DNA of 64,000 nt. It comes from Zizania palustris. Its lineage: Eukaryota > Streptophyta > Magnoliopsida > Poales > Poaceae. The notes beneath the pieces were generated by a model, which did no database searches, was not told the origin of the DNA, and was given only the letters and a program-made list of their open reading frames with translations. The stretch covers positions 67,566,865 to 67,630,864 of the forward strand of contig JAAALK010000285.1 of assembly GCA_019279435.1 (NCBI GenBank), written 5' to 3'. Each line of letters starts with the position of its first letter. Within the stretch, counting starts at the first letter, position 1. The position numbers and the translations under genes are program-made. Below are positions 44,169-55,230 of the stretch, piece by piece.

Positions 44169-44615
44169 TGTAACGCCTTGATTTTCGTCAGGCGTTAAAA
44201 ATAAAATAAAGTAATTAATAAATGAATTGCAAGAAAATGATTCAGTATAAATCAATAAAGAGGAAAGCTAAAATACGAGCTTAAAAATTTCATTTAAAAA
44301 TAACAAGTAGCTAGAGTATTTTCCTAGAAATTCTCCTAGCATTAAATTGTGTTCCAAAAATTTTCCGGAATTTTTGGCACCAAGGAATTCAATAAGATAT
44401 AATCAACATTATTTCATCATGAAGGTTGTGTGAATAAAATACATGATAGATCATTTATATTAAAAATAATATAAGGCATGAAGTAAAATTCAATAAAAGA
44501 TTAAAATAAGAGATATGTAAGCATCTTGGCCAAACCATTCACATTGGACAATAAAATCAGTAACAATTCCCCTTAAAATCTTGGCACCCTCTTTTCTGCA
44601 ACCTTAAACTTCAGG
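44169..44615 (+). repeat. C-family LTR fragment inside A1
   Basis: Starts TGTAACGCCTTGATTTTCGT and matches, in the same order, the reverse-strand C LTR at 51,818-52,346 ('aaataaaataaagtaatta', 'attttccggaatttttgg'). It is clear to about 44,500, then runs into the A1 gag start. AT-rich and non-coding. Confidence 0.75.
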
Positions 44616-45389
44616 ATGGCCAACGACCAAGGATCTGAAGCCCCATGCGACAGAAACACCTTAGGCAATCTGCCTCAGTGGGGTGCAGCTGGCCAACTGT
44701 AGACCCCCGTTGCCTATCATCCCACACTAGCGGAGATGATGGCAAAACAAAACCAACTGATCGCCACGCTACTTACCCAGATGCAACAACAACAGAACCA
44801 GATGCAAGAGCAGCAGGCACAGTTGTTTTGTCTCCAACAACAACAACACGAGCTCTCCCTTCAGTTAGTCTTCGGGGATTTCGCCAATTTGCAGAAATGG
44901 GTGAACAACAAAATTATTTAGGAAACCAAACAAAACAAGGTGGACCAGAAGAAGCGAAGAATGATCGCCAACCGCCAGCAACAAGGAGTGGTGCAGAAGC
45001 CGCGCCCGATGATTCCACCTCAGGCCCCAACCCCTATCGAGCCACGGACCACCCTTGGAGGGCCAAGCACAGGTATCCTACCCCAAGCACCGCCAACCGG
45101 AAGAACTCCAGCGCAAGCTACCAGATACAAGAGGGACAGGAACGGTAAACCAATAATATTCTTCAACTGTCGCCAAGAGGGTCACTTCTACAACATGTTC
45201 CCCCACCCCAAGCAGGCACCGTACTCCGTTCCAAGTCCAGTGGGACGTACCCAAGTTCACCACATCTCCGCTCAAGAAAACCAAGATACGACAGAAGGCA
45301 TTTCCAATTTGACCCCAACCAACCCAGTTCCAGAGAATACTTTGCCTATTTCTGAAGCAACACCTACTCTTAATCCGGAGCACCAGTAG
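44616..45389 (+). pseudogene. gag: Short gag of A1 with a degenerate zinc knuckle
   Basis: ATG at 44,616 opens MANDQGSEAPCDRNTLGNLP, and after a stop continues LAEMMAKQNQLIATLLTQMQ and a Gln-rich tract. It then jumps to DFANLQKWVNNKIIQETKQN and a Pro-rich tail up to a TAG at 45,387-45,389. The gag core between these is missing. The zinc knuckle reads FFNCRQEGHFYNMF: against CX2CX4HX4C the first and last Cys are Phe. The frame changes at about 44,925. This is a remnant of a chromovirus-like gag. Confidence 0.8.
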
Positions 45390-45448
45390 AGCCCCGTCCC
45401 TTAGTTTTTCTGAGGTTCGCTTCGAATCTCGAGGATGAGATTCTTTGT

Positions 45449-45460
45449 AAGGGGGATAGG
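45449..45460 (+). other. Polypurine tract of A1
   Basis: 'aagggggatagg' two bases before the 3' LTR (TGTAACAG at 45,463), the plus-strand primer site. Confidence 0.8.
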
Positions 45461-45462
45461 AT

Positions 45463-48400
45463 TGTAACAGCCCCATAATTAAAATAAAATAAAAATGAGG
45501 GAAATAAATTTTCTGGAATTAAAAAGGATTTATTTAATTAAAGAAAAGGCTAAAAGAACCCAATTAAAGCAAAACAGGGAGAAATGTTTCAAATTTGAAC
45601 ATGAAAAATTCATGGTGGAATCTAGAGGCCAAGAAATATTTTTGAGAATTTTCACAAAATTTTAGCAACAGTACTTCAAGCCTTAAACAAATAAACCAAT
45701 TTCTGGAATTATTTTAAAAGAAACATACATTTTAAATGATATTGGGCCGCAACCCCCAATTCCCTCCAACCCAGCCCGATCCAGCCGCCTCGGCCACTTA
45801 CAGGCGGGACCCGCCTGTCGACGCCATCCCCCCTCTCTCCTCCGCGCTCGCGCCCACCCTGGCCCACCCGTCAGCCACCGACACCCCGCCTCGACCGCTG
45901 ACCACATGGGCCCACCTGTCGGTCTATGATTGGTGGAGCCCACCTGTCATATCCATCTTCCCCGAATGGAAGGGGGGATCCCCTTCCATTCCCGGCGCCC
46001 CTCTCCCTCCATTCCATCGCCGGCCACCGCGTAGCACCAAATCAAGCCCGGGATCTTGTTTCCCCACCTCCGGCGATCGCCTTCCATCCATTACCGAAGC
46101 GTTTTTGCCCTTTTGGAAGCTAGCCCGAGCTTTGGAAAGGCTTGCCGGAATAGAATAGGAAATCCCCTCGGTTTCCTTCGCATAGCATGCCATTTTCGTC
46201 GCCGGTGACCCTATAAGAACCTCGGTGCTCACCACAACCCGACCACACCGCCGAAGCCCTAGCCCTCGCATTCCCGAAGGCTGCCACCCCTCTTTTCGGG
46301 TTTTACCCCTGTCTTGGCTTTGGCAAGCCTTCACCGGCGCCTCGGTCAACCACCACCCCCGCTGATGACACCAGAAGGACCGGCGTCACCTTCCCGTCCC
46401 CGGCCCCACCTCCGTTAGGCCAGACCACCACCAGAGCGCCTTGCCGTCGTCGGACCCGAAGGCCTCCTCCGCCTCTTCTCGCCGCCGACCGCCGCCACTG
46501 CCCCGACGTTGTCGCCGCCGGTACGCCTGAACTCCCCTTGCTCTGCTGGTTCCATTTTAGGCCCTAGTCCTACCGGTTAGCCCTCGCCGCTGCCGTTCGC
46601 CGCTCACCATCGCTCGGCCGGTGCTGGGGACGAAGCCCTCGGCTTCCCCCGTGCAGCGCGCGTGCTGGACGGGCTCGGTGCCACGCGATCTAAGGCAGAT
46701 GGCTACGATTAAAACCCACCAGGGTTCAATCTGGGCCGTCCACTCGGTCAAAGGGGTACCGAGGCCTCACGGTCGTTGATCATCACTTAAGCGCCACGCC
46801 TCGATGTCGGCCACCCGATCTAGATCGAATAGTCCAAATCAGGCCAGACCACGCGCACAGTGCGCGGGTCCATGGTGGGCCTGGCTCACCGTGGACCCAA
46901 GCCTATTTTCTGTTTAAATAAAATTCAGAAAATATTTTAAACTTCAAAAATTCATATCTTGCTCAAATTAACTCCAAATTTGACCATTTTAATTCTAGAA
47001 ATTTTGTATTTTTATTCTCTACACTTTTATGCAATAAAAACCATATGTTTATTTGGCAGAAAACTTAATCTAAAATATTTATGTAATAATTTCTTAGAAT
47101 TTAAGACTCTATCCCCTTTATTTAATCCAACAAAAACATGTATGCTTTTATGATTGATTTTTGGATTGTTTATTGAATGTTGTGTTTACTTTTCCGTATC
47201 GAGAAGACTACGATATCGTCGAAGATCCGGAGTTTTACCCCGAAGTTCCACCTTCACCGTTTGCGGATCAAGGCAAGTCACAACCCCCATTTTGATCATC
47301 ATTGAGCCCATGTTTAAATAAATTATCGCTATAACTCATAGGATAATATTGCATTAGTCTAATCTCAAGCCTTACACTATATTTATTAGATCCCCGTCCT
47401 TGTGTGCAAACCCAAGCCATGCTTATTGAGCCTACTCTCCTTGTCACTCTACAATATTATATTAGCTAGTGTCCAATGTACCGACACAACTGCTATAGGA
47501 TAAAAGAATGAGTCGTAGATAGATGGATTCTACTATATGTATTTCACCGTTATTCTTGTCTCTGGACTCTGTTGGAGTTGGCTATGTTATAAGTATGGTG
47601 GGTTCCGGGTGCAAGCTCTGGAATTGGTTGGTCACACCCGGGGCACTATAAGGACCGGTCTATGGGATCTGTTGGAAAGCACTTCCATACTAACCACAAG
47701 TCTAATGGGTAAGTCCTAACTGGAAGTATGGAGCAATCCGACTCGATGCACCATAGTGGAGGGGGCAAGGGGCAACCTGTGGGTGACTTGTACCGACGTG
47801 GCTCAAGGGGGGTATGGTGTTGGCTCGACGCGTCGGGGCACCATATGAAACCAATAAGAGGGTGTTGTCGGGTCGAGGCGGTCCATATGGAAGGTTTTGG
47901 CACGAGTTCCCATGGTTTGGGTCATCTCGTTACACTTTGGTGTAAGTGATGAGTGCGTGCCTTGTGGGTACAGTGGTACACCTATGATCAGAGTATTTAA
48001 ATCTTTTCGAAAAGCCGAGCCCACGGTCAAGGGCGGGTTGTGTGACTTCTCGCAGTTAGTTTACAATTGTTTGAATGGTTGAGTTATTCATGGCATGTAA
48101 GGACTGTTGAGCGAGGGTGGGCTGACTGTACCCCTCGAGTTAGAAGATGATGATGCATACACATATTTACATTTCAGTACTATTAAATTGATCACATTTA
48201 ATTGCTTTACAAATTATGCTTTTCCGCAAAATTAGCCACTACCTTCCTTGTTATTACTCTGCATTACATTTGCATTCAGTGGCTTGCTGAGTACGATTGT
48301 ACTCACCCCTGTTGACTTACACCACCAGAGCCCGTCTACCACGACGAGGATGAAGGTCTGGAGTAGCGACCCAGTCAAGGCGAGACTGGAAGGAGGCGTT

Positions 48401-48576
48401 CATCTAGGACCCTTGTTTTATTAGTTTCTCTTCACTTTATTCACTTTTGTACTAATACGGTCTACGAACCGTGAATGCTTGTCGTATTGTACGTGGTCGT
48501 GTGATGAACGTCTTGGTTTATTGACTTTCTATGGAATTTCAATAAAGGTCCGGATTTATTAAATTTGGGCATGACA
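45463..48576 (+). repeat. 3' LTR of A1
   Basis: 3,114 bp, TGTAACAGCCCC...GGGCATGACA. TATA-like TATAAGAA near 46,213. The 46,800-48,150 part is homologous to 770-2284 at the window start. Short open frames in it correspond to no protein family. It ends against CATGC and the T1 RT. Confidence 0.92.
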
Positions 48577-48700
48577 CATGCTTTATTTAATGATGTAAAA
48601 TCGATGCACATGCGCCATTTGCCGGAGCCCTTTTTCCTGACAAAAACAGGGTTTGCCAACTACTCGGTGTGGGCTACCTCCCTGATGATGCCAACCCTTT
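48577..48700 (-). pseudogene. pol: Reverse transcriptase fingers of T1 (right of A1)
   Basis: The reverse frame reads FVRKKGSGKWRMCIDFTSLN then KAC, the Gypsy RT fingers, and stops at the A1 edge. The next residues (PRDPY) are at 41,267 on the other side of A1. Confidence 0.9.
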
Positions 48701-49520
48701 ACAATTTTTCCACTTCAATCTTGGCAAGGTTAGCCCTTTCCGCAGATAGCTTACGGAGCCCCTGGCGTACTGGCCTAGCCTTCGGGTTGATGAGCAAACT
48801 GTGCTCGATGATACTCTGATCAACCCTAGTGATGTCTTCGTCAGTCCAGGCAAAGATGTCCAAATTTTGCTTGACTACTTCTTCCAACGAGGCCTCTATC
48901 TCCGGAGATATCCACTTGCCAAACTGTATTGGGTATTCTTTGCCATCCTTCAGAATTATCTTTGGCATGACATCACCTTCTAGGCTTGGCTTGAGGGAAA
49001 GTCCCTTCGAAGAGTTCGAAGACTCCGGAACTTCCTCGGTGTGCTCCGTCACACTATGTACTTGCCGAGGGTCCAACGGCTGGCCGTGACCATACTCCAT
49101 TCTTCGGGCTACAGCTTGGTCTCCCGAAATGGTAAGAACTCCACCTTGTGTGGGCATCTTGAGACATAGATAGTTGTGATGTGCTATAGCCCCAAACTGG
49201 TTCAACATCCCCTGTCCGAAGATCACATTGTAGGCATAGGGGGCATCGACGACATCGAAGATCACCTCCTCCACCCTAGCCAGGGGCCCCTCTCTGAAGG
49301 CAACCTCGAGGCCTATTTGGCTGAGGGCATCGAGAGGCGGACCCGCAAAACCTTGAAGTGGCCGGGCCACTGAAAGTAAATGCCTCCGAGGTATACACAT
49401 TTGGTTGAAGTCCTGGACAAAAAGTATGTCTGCGGAGCTCCCACTGTCCACTAGGACCCTTCGAACTCCACCCCAGCTATATCTGTTGAAATGACCAAGG
49501 GGTTAGCATGGGGGAACTTC
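48701..49520 (-). pseudogene. pol: Aspartic protease and RT lead of T1
   Basis: The reverse frame has VDSGSSADILFVQDFNQM, with the protease active site DSGSS. FAGPPLDALSQIGLEVAFRE, DAPYAYNVIFGQGMLNQFGA (the flap/second half) and SGDQAVARRMEYGH follow. The linker to RT is ILKDGKEYPIQFGKWISPEI and QNLDIFAWTDEDITRVDQSI. A 250-residue open frame, unbroken, is the best-preserved part of T1. Confidence 0.9.
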
Positions 49521-51115
49521 ACCCCCGCCGCGTCACTGGAGTAAAGGAAATAGGTACATGATACCATTTGGGCATTCCCTCCATTGAATTCGAGGTCCCA
49601 ATGTGTCCTACTTCGCGGACGAATTCTCGCCGCTGCCTCTTGGACATGTTATCGAGGGTCCCCCCTCTGGAGATTGGCAGGACCACTCGCTTCCACGGTC
49701 TTGGGTGTCTTCCTGCTTCAGTGGTGGAATAATGTTGGCCACCGGTAGCTGCATGAGGGCTTCGGGAACACCGGCTCGGGCCACGATTTGCACAGGCTCC
49801 GACCATGCCGCTGGAGGGGTTCGATCTGAAGTAACTAGCCTGGTACTTCATCCTAGGTATTCACCCCGAAGGGTTAATACCGCCTTGCAATCCTTCGTGT
49901 CATGGCTTCTATTGTCCCCATGCACGCAGCAAAAAAAACTCTAGCGCCTGCCAGGTACTCTCTCTTGGGGCTTCAGTGCTCCAACCTTTAAGCCCTGCGC
50001 CTGCTGAAAGTTGGCAGGTGCCTTCGGAATGGAGGGTGCGATGCTCAACACCTCCGAGCGGAAGTGCTTCTTTCCCCGCCTATGATCGTTCAAGCGATTG
50101 TCTTGAGGGGGTTGCAGAGAAGTTGAGGCTTCGGATCCGCCTTCACTTCTGGAAGGGCTGGTGTAGGTGTTGCTGCTCGTCGAAGACCGCCTTCCTCCGC
50201 CTTGGCATACTAGTTTGAAGTATGCCATCAGCTGTGCCATGGATGACACAGGCTTTCGATGAAGCTAGCTGAGGAGATCGGGGTTCAACACCCCTTCGCG
50301 AGCGGCGTCGACTACCGAAGAGGTAGATAAGCCCTGGATCTGTGATTTGGTGTGGGCGAAGCACGTGAAGTATTCCCGAAGTGTCTCCCCTTCTCACTGC
50401 TTCACCTGGAATAAGCTCCCCATCGACATCGGAGCCACAAAGGTACCTTGGAAGTTGCTTACAAACTTCCTCTTCAACTACTCCGGGATTTGATCAATCC
50501 TAGCTTCAAGGACCAGAACCATCGGAGAGCCACACCTTCGAGAGCGAGAGGAAAACATTTGCCATAGTGTTACGCACCCCTCCACTTGCTTCTATCGCCA
50601 GGGCATATGAACGAGCAAATTCTCTGGGGTCAAACCCACTGGAATACTTGTGCAGCTTCGAGGCTTTGAACCTAGGATCGAAGGGCACCCTTTGCAAGTC
50701 TGAATGTAGCGGAGACTCATCATCGAAAGATGTGTTCTCAGCCTCCTGCGGGACATGAACAACTTTAGGAAGGTTGCGAGCACCACCGTCTTGGGGTCCT
50801 TCTAGATCCTGGGTAGAGGCTTGGGAACGGAGGTGATCAGTGGCCTCTTGCCTCGACCTAGCCACTTCCTCATGAAGTCGCGCTACCTGAGTAGCTTCAT
50901 CCTCGGGAAGGTCTTCGTCTCCATTGGAGGGGAGCTCCGGGTCTCGGGAACTAACATAATCAGTTTGGAGCACCGTAGGAGCAGCCCGAGGGCCTCTAGG
51001 TACTCGACGCCCAACAATGCCTTCGGGTGTTGTTGGAACTAGCTGAGGGTTCGACTCAGTTGGTCTAAGGGGACCTTCGAGGAGGATCCGAAGCTAGGCT
51101 CCGCTTGGGAGGCAT
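49521..51115 (-). pseudogene. gag: Gag of T1
   Basis: ATG at 51,115 gives MPPKRS, as in T0, with frame slips near 51,000. The core from 50,973 reads ATQVARLHEEVARSRQEATD, ENTSFDDESPLHSDLQRVPF and KLHKYSSGFDPREFARSYAL. After a stop come GEYFTCFAHTKSQIQGLSTS-like sequence, SMAQLMAYFKLVCQGGGRRS and an Arg-rich segment. The 49,519-49,851 frame (SKRQRREFVREVGHIGTSNS) is the gag-protease spacer. Several frameshifts. Confidence 0.82.
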
Positions 51116-51301
51116 AGCTAGTGAAAAAGAGGTCCGAAGACCGAGGACTTTGATTGGCTTGGGAAGGCGAGAAAAGGCCTTCGAACCATACTAAGAAGCC
51201 CATTACCGAAGGGTGCGCGGAATCTTGGGACTTCGAAGCTCCCTCCGCATGTGCTCTTCGAAGTGCAGTCAGCAGTAGAGAACTAGCTTATAGAACTAGG
51301 T

Positions 51302-51320
51302 TCCCCATGGACGGTGCCAA
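51302..51320 (-). other. Primer-binding site of T1
   Basis: Reverse-strand TTGGCACCGTCCATGGGGA, two transitions away from the T0 site, one base after the LTR end. Confidence 0.8.
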
Positions 51321-51321
51321 C

Positions 51322-51817
51322 TGTTGGCGTAAAAGATTACGCTAACAGGTTCTCCAAAATCAAGAACTAACAAACAGCGAATTTGTGTTGAGAACTATCT
51401 CAAGCCTCCGAATTGGATAATAGCTTAAGTAGTCTGAATATGTGTATTGAATAGCTGAGTATTCGATGCCTATTACAGGGTAAGAAGGGGGGTATTTATA
51501 GGCAAAAAAGTCTAAGGAAAAGACCTATTTACCCCTCAATTACAACCGACATAGTGGAAACTATTCGGTACCCTGAACAGGGTTTAAATGGTAAAATCTA
51601 TCCGGAGTAAGTAGATAAGTCAAACATCTTATCAACCTTGTTCGTTTTGCATCAGAGCTTCATATCCTGCGGAGGGTTTCTTCGGATTGTAAGTCGAAGC
51701 ACCCTTCGGCTTAATGACTCCACCACCTTCGGGCATAAGCTTATCAGCTCCGAAGCTGATAAGTTATCTTGAACTGTTAATCTCTAAGTCCTGAAAGTGA
51801 AGAATTTTCCCTCAACA
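51322..51817 (-). repeat. 5' LTR of T1
   Basis: 496 bp; the reverse strand starts TGTTGAGGGAAAATTCTTC at 51,817 and ends TTTTACGCCAACA at 51,322. Reverse-strand TATA (TATAAAT) at 51,494-51,500. Right flank GATAT is the presumed target duplication in the C LTR. Confidence 0.92.
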
Positions 51818-52346
51818 GATATAGATAGTCGGAAATGATGATTCAAATTATATTGGAAAGAGAGTGATTTAATTACTTTTTTATTAAATTTATTCATTTA
51901 ATTATTATGGATTACAATTCTAGTTACAAAAATCCTTAATAAAAACCTAAATTTATTTGAGGCGGGAGAAATTTACTTGAAATTTCTCTAGCCGAATTTT
52001 ATTTGGTCTTATATTATTTTTAATTGAAATGATTTATCATATATTTTATTCACACAACATTCTTGTTGAAATATATTTATTAATTAGTGTTAGAGTTTTA
52101 CGATGAAATGATATTGATTGTATTTAATTCCTTTGCTCCAAAAATTCCGGAAAATTTTTGGGACGCAATTTAAGGTTAGGAGAATTTTGGGAAAAATACA
52201 CTAGCTACGATTTGTTTTTAAATGAAGTTTTTAAGCTTGCATTTTAGCTTTCCTATTTATCAATTTATACTAAACCCTTTTCTTGAAATTCATTTATTAA
52301 TTACTTTATTTTATTTTTAACGCTTGATGAAACTCAGGGTGTTACA
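51818..52346 (-). repeat. C-family LTR, first 529 bp, interrupted by T1
   Basis: The reverse strand begins TGTAACACCCTGAGTTTCAT at 52,346 and matches the C fragment at 44,169. AT-rich, no coding potential. Its right edge lies inside a D-family gag (DNRNIMMRTL), so this LTR or its element inserted there; flank AAGGG. Confidence 0.8.
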
Positions 52347-52803
52347 AAGGGTGCGCATCATGATGTTGCGGTTGTCGATCTCTGCGCCCCCATTGGATCC
52401 ATCAGCGTTGTAGACATAGTAGTCGTTGTAGAGGTACTTGTAGCCGATGTAGTCGTACTTGTCATGTTGGCGTAGTTGTCCCCGGCGGAGTCACCAAAAA
52501 GTGTGTTGACACGAAAACGTGCCCCCGCACTTGGGTCGGTTCGACAATCCAAAAGCATATGGATACTTAGGGATAAGCCTAAGCGTGACACAACACTGAC
52601 GTCACATTCCGACTACCCTCAAAAGTGGCAAGGGGGATGGAGCCGCCAGGTAATCAGATCACAAAGAAATAATCCAATTATCCAAAATATATAGATAAAA
52701 TAAACTAATCGGCCGAACGAAGCCCTGACTGGTTTGGAGTGTGCCGTGCGAAGGGTCACCAAAGGTGGTCCTTCGGCGTCTGGTGCGAAGGGTGCGGTGA
52801 AAA
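52347..52803 (-). pseudogene. D-family Gypsy fragment (D4): LTR end, PBS and gag start
   Basis: Right to left: the last 300 bp of a D LTR (52,504-52,803, ending CGTTTTCGTGTCAACA on the reverse strand), a primer-binding site (TTTGGTGACTCCGCCGGGGA, 52,479-52,498), and the gag start at 52,465 (MTSTTTSATSTSTTTT), cut at 52,347 by the C LTR. It mirrors D1 at 12,200-12,640. The LTR 5' part is missing where S3 begins. Confidence 0.85.
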
Positions 52804-52872
52804 GGCCATTGATTCGAAAGAATTTTTTAGGCACCCATTCACCCCCCTCTGGTCGCTACATTCAGTCCTACA
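52804..52872 (+). repeat. Last 69 bp of the S3 5' LTR
   Basis: 'ggccattgattcgaaagaat' to 'ttcagtcctaca' matches the LTR end of S1 (5628-5696). The preceding 2.3 kb of LTR is deleted and joined to the D4 LTR. Confidence 0.88.
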
Positions 52873-52874
52873 TG

Positions 52875-52886
52875 TGATATCAAAGC
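52875..52886 (+). other. Mutated primer-binding site of S3
   Basis: TGATATCAAAGC, two G-to-A changes from the TGGTATCAGAGC of S1 and S2, at the same distance from the LTR end. Confidence 0.75.
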
Positions 52887-52938
52887 TTGGTTAGGTTTTT
52901 TCAATACCTTAACCGGTTCTAACCCCAGGTAGTGATCA

Positions 52939-54480
52939 TGACTTCCTCTAGTAAGGTCCCGTCCCTTGAAGCTTTTGGCTACACTTATTGGAAGACTCAC
53001 ATGCGAGCCTATCTCATGAGCCGGAGCTCGGACATTTGGGATATTTGTGTTCATGCTACTTTTGCTATGCATCCTATTACTGAGCGCACTTCTCCTGAGA
53101 TAATCGGTCAGCATCAGAACAATAACAAAGCGGTGAACATTTTATTTTATGGTGTAGGTCCTAGTGAGTTTGAGCGCGTTAGCCATCTCGACACTATTCG
53201 AGAGATCTAGGCTATCCTCCAGGCACACCATGAGGTGACATCTCAGGTCAAGGCTAGGCTCTATCAGACCTACCAGCGTGAGTATGAAAATTTCTCACAG
53301 AAGCCGGGAGAGACTATTGAGGCTTTGTTTGGTCGCTTTCAATCGATCATTAACAAGCTTCGGGCCAACAAGGCCGATCGTGATCAGCTGGTCTCAGATC
53401 ATGAATAGGCGCTCAAGGTTCTTCATACCTTGACCCTAAGATCAGGAGATCAAGGTATCCTCTATTGTTGAGAGCGCTTCCTATGATACCTTGACTATCG
53501 CAGAGCTTTTCAGTAAGCTCAAGGCCTCAGAGGTTGATATCCAGTTGAGATCAAATCTCACTGGTTCTGGCTCAAAAACCCTGGCCCTTGCGACACCTTG
53601 TGCTAATCCTACTGCTTTGAGTTGTGCTGCGTTTTCTTTGATGTCTATCTCTGAGGACCAGCATGATTCGCTAGGAGATGAAGATCTGTGTTTGTTTAAC
53701 AACCGGGTACGTCGTGTTTATGATAAACGAATGTTCAAAATACACGGCACAAAATCTGAATGCTTTGAGTGTGGTGATTCAAGTCATTTCATCGCCGACT
53801 GCCCCCAAGTGGAAGAGTTACAAGAAGGGCACCTAGTGGTGGCTCCTATGACTCCGGCAAGCACGACAACTCCACCTTCACAAAGGGCAAGCCCAAGACA
53901 AGGTTCTTTCAAAAGGCCCAAAAGGACTACCGGCGTGAGAACAAGAAGCAAGACAAGGCCTTCTTCGCCGAGATGGAGAGAAGCTTCTCCAAGAGGTCAT
54001 CGTCTTCTTCTTGTCTTCAAGCTCAAGTGATGAAGAGATCGTGATCAAGAAGGGGAAGGATAGGGATGAACCGACGGGCCTCTACTTCATGGCCTTCGGG
54101 GACAAGCCGAAGAGTTGCTCGCGTCATAGCCAAAGATCCCACAAGAGCTTCTGCTCAATGGCTCTTGGGGATAAAGAAGAAAAGGGATCCTCCTACAACT
54201 CCGACGATGATGACAATGAAAAGGTATCCTCTTATGAACATGAAGTCATTGAATTGCTTGAAGAGAACCACATCCTAAGAAGCCTACCTATCACTATAAG
54301 TTTTGTCAGTGAGACGGGCATCTTGAGGAGTTTTGCTTCAGGAGGAAGCAGGTTGAAAGAGCAGAGAGAGATCAAGGTGGGCAGGAGCAGTTCTACCAGC
54401 AGGGTGGCAGATAGAGAGTCCCTCGACGCGAAGAGAGGCAAGAGGCTAGGTCGCGTCGTGTAGGTGGTGATAGAGGAGAC
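52939..54480 (+). pseudogene. gag: Gag of S3, with an internal deletion
   Basis: Begins MTSSSKVPSLEAFGYTYWK and follows S2 gag: VGPSEFERVSHLDTIREI, then a stop; YDTLTIAELFSKLKASEVDI; and the zinc knuckle CFECGDSSHFIADC (all four ligands present). After a frame change come SSSSDEEIVIKKGKDRDEPT and SVALGDKEEKG-like MALGDKEEKGSSYNSDDDDN. The coiled-coil region is then deleted: ELLEENHILRS runs straight into the second finger region, which, read one frame over, is KFC-stop-DGHLEEFCF. About 0.9 kb is missing compared with S2. Confidence 0.85.
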
Positions 54481-54729
54481 GACTTTCATGACCGTGCTCC
54501 GAAGGGTGGTTTTCGTTTCGGTAGAGCTCCAGGTCATCCTGGATACGACTTTGGATGTCGTGGCCGTGACTTTAGGGTAAACAGAGCACCTGTGCTTTGA
54601 GCCGCGTTTTGGTTCAGACTCTTATGATTCCTTTTGCTTTCCATCTTTTGAGCAGATGGCTCGACACTGGTTTAGCTCTTTTTCTAAACCCTAGTGTCAG
54701 ACCGATTGTTCCCACTTATGACCATTGAT

Positions 54730-55230
54730 CGTGCAGGATCGAGGACTAGAGGACGTGTGGATCATGGATTCAGGATGTTCTCGCCACATGATGGGACATC
54801 GCAGATGGTTCTCCAGCCTCACTCCCCCGAGCTCCAAGGAGTACATCACTTTCGGGAACAGTTTCAGGGAAGGTACAAGGTATTGGCTCAATTCGCATCT
54901 TTGATCATTTCTCTTTGAACAATGTTGCTTTGGTTGGAAACTTGAATTTTAATTTGATCACTGTTTCACAACTTCTTGAGGATGGTTTAGAGGTTCGCTT
55001 TAAGAAGGGCATGTCTTCTGTTGTTGATTCTAGAGGATCTTTGGTTTGCCAGATCTTACCCTTCGGTAAGGTTTTTCGTATTGATTTCCTTTTTCTTCTG
55101 GCCCTTCTCACTGTTTGATTGCTGGATCCTCCCGCGAGCTCTGGAAGTGGCATAAGAGGTTGACATTTGAGCTTTGATCTGCTTGTCAGATTATGTTCTA
55201 TGGACCTCATCCTAGGATTGCCCAAGCTTA
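54730..55230 (+). pseudogene. pol: Protease and pre-integrase region of S3
   Basis: RGLEDVWIMDSGCSRHMMGH keeps the canonical Copia protease DSGC. It is followed, after frame changes, by NNVALVGNLNFNLITVSQLL, VRFKKGMSSVVDSRGSLVCQ and the pre-integrase SFDLLVRLCSMDLILGLPKL. The CRLGH zinc motif is damaged (WHKRLTFEL). Frames change at about 54,890 and 55,150. Confidence 0.83.

Larger units (their letters stand above)
41268..48576 (+). mobile_element. Gag-only, TR-GAG-like element A1 with A-family LTRs
   Basis: A 7,309-bp insertion starting TGTAACAGCCCCATAA and ending TTGGGCATGACA, flanked by the perfect duplication CATGC (41,263-41,267 and 48,577-48,581). The left LTR is truncated at 43,941; the right LTR is complete (45,463-48,576). 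Between them lie an internal fragment, part of a C-family LTR, and a short gag, but no protease, RT, RNase H or integrase. LTR plus gag without pol matches the class called TR-GAG, although here deletion of pol is equally possible. It would depend on a related chromovirus-like Gypsy for movement. Confidence 0.88.
24052..51817 (-). mobile_element. Tat-type Gypsy T1, split by two nested elements
   Basis: Reverse orientation: 5' LTR (51,322-51,817), PBS, gag, protease, RT, RNase H plus second RNase H, integrase (stop at 25,215), 117-bp repeats, and the antisense gene (here on the plus strand) cut at 24,052 by T2. A gag-only A element (41,268-48,576) interrupts RT and Sirevirus S2 (25,647-38,899) interrupts integrase, both with perfect 5-bp duplications. 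Without these, T1 spans about 7.2 kb up to the T2 junction. Its 3' LTR is missing. It sits in a C-family LTR. Confidence 0.88.

Noticed and set aside
23557..51817. T2 and T1 LTRs as a pair
   Set aside because: They are in opposite orientation; one has a polypurine tract before it and the other a primer-binding site on the far strand.
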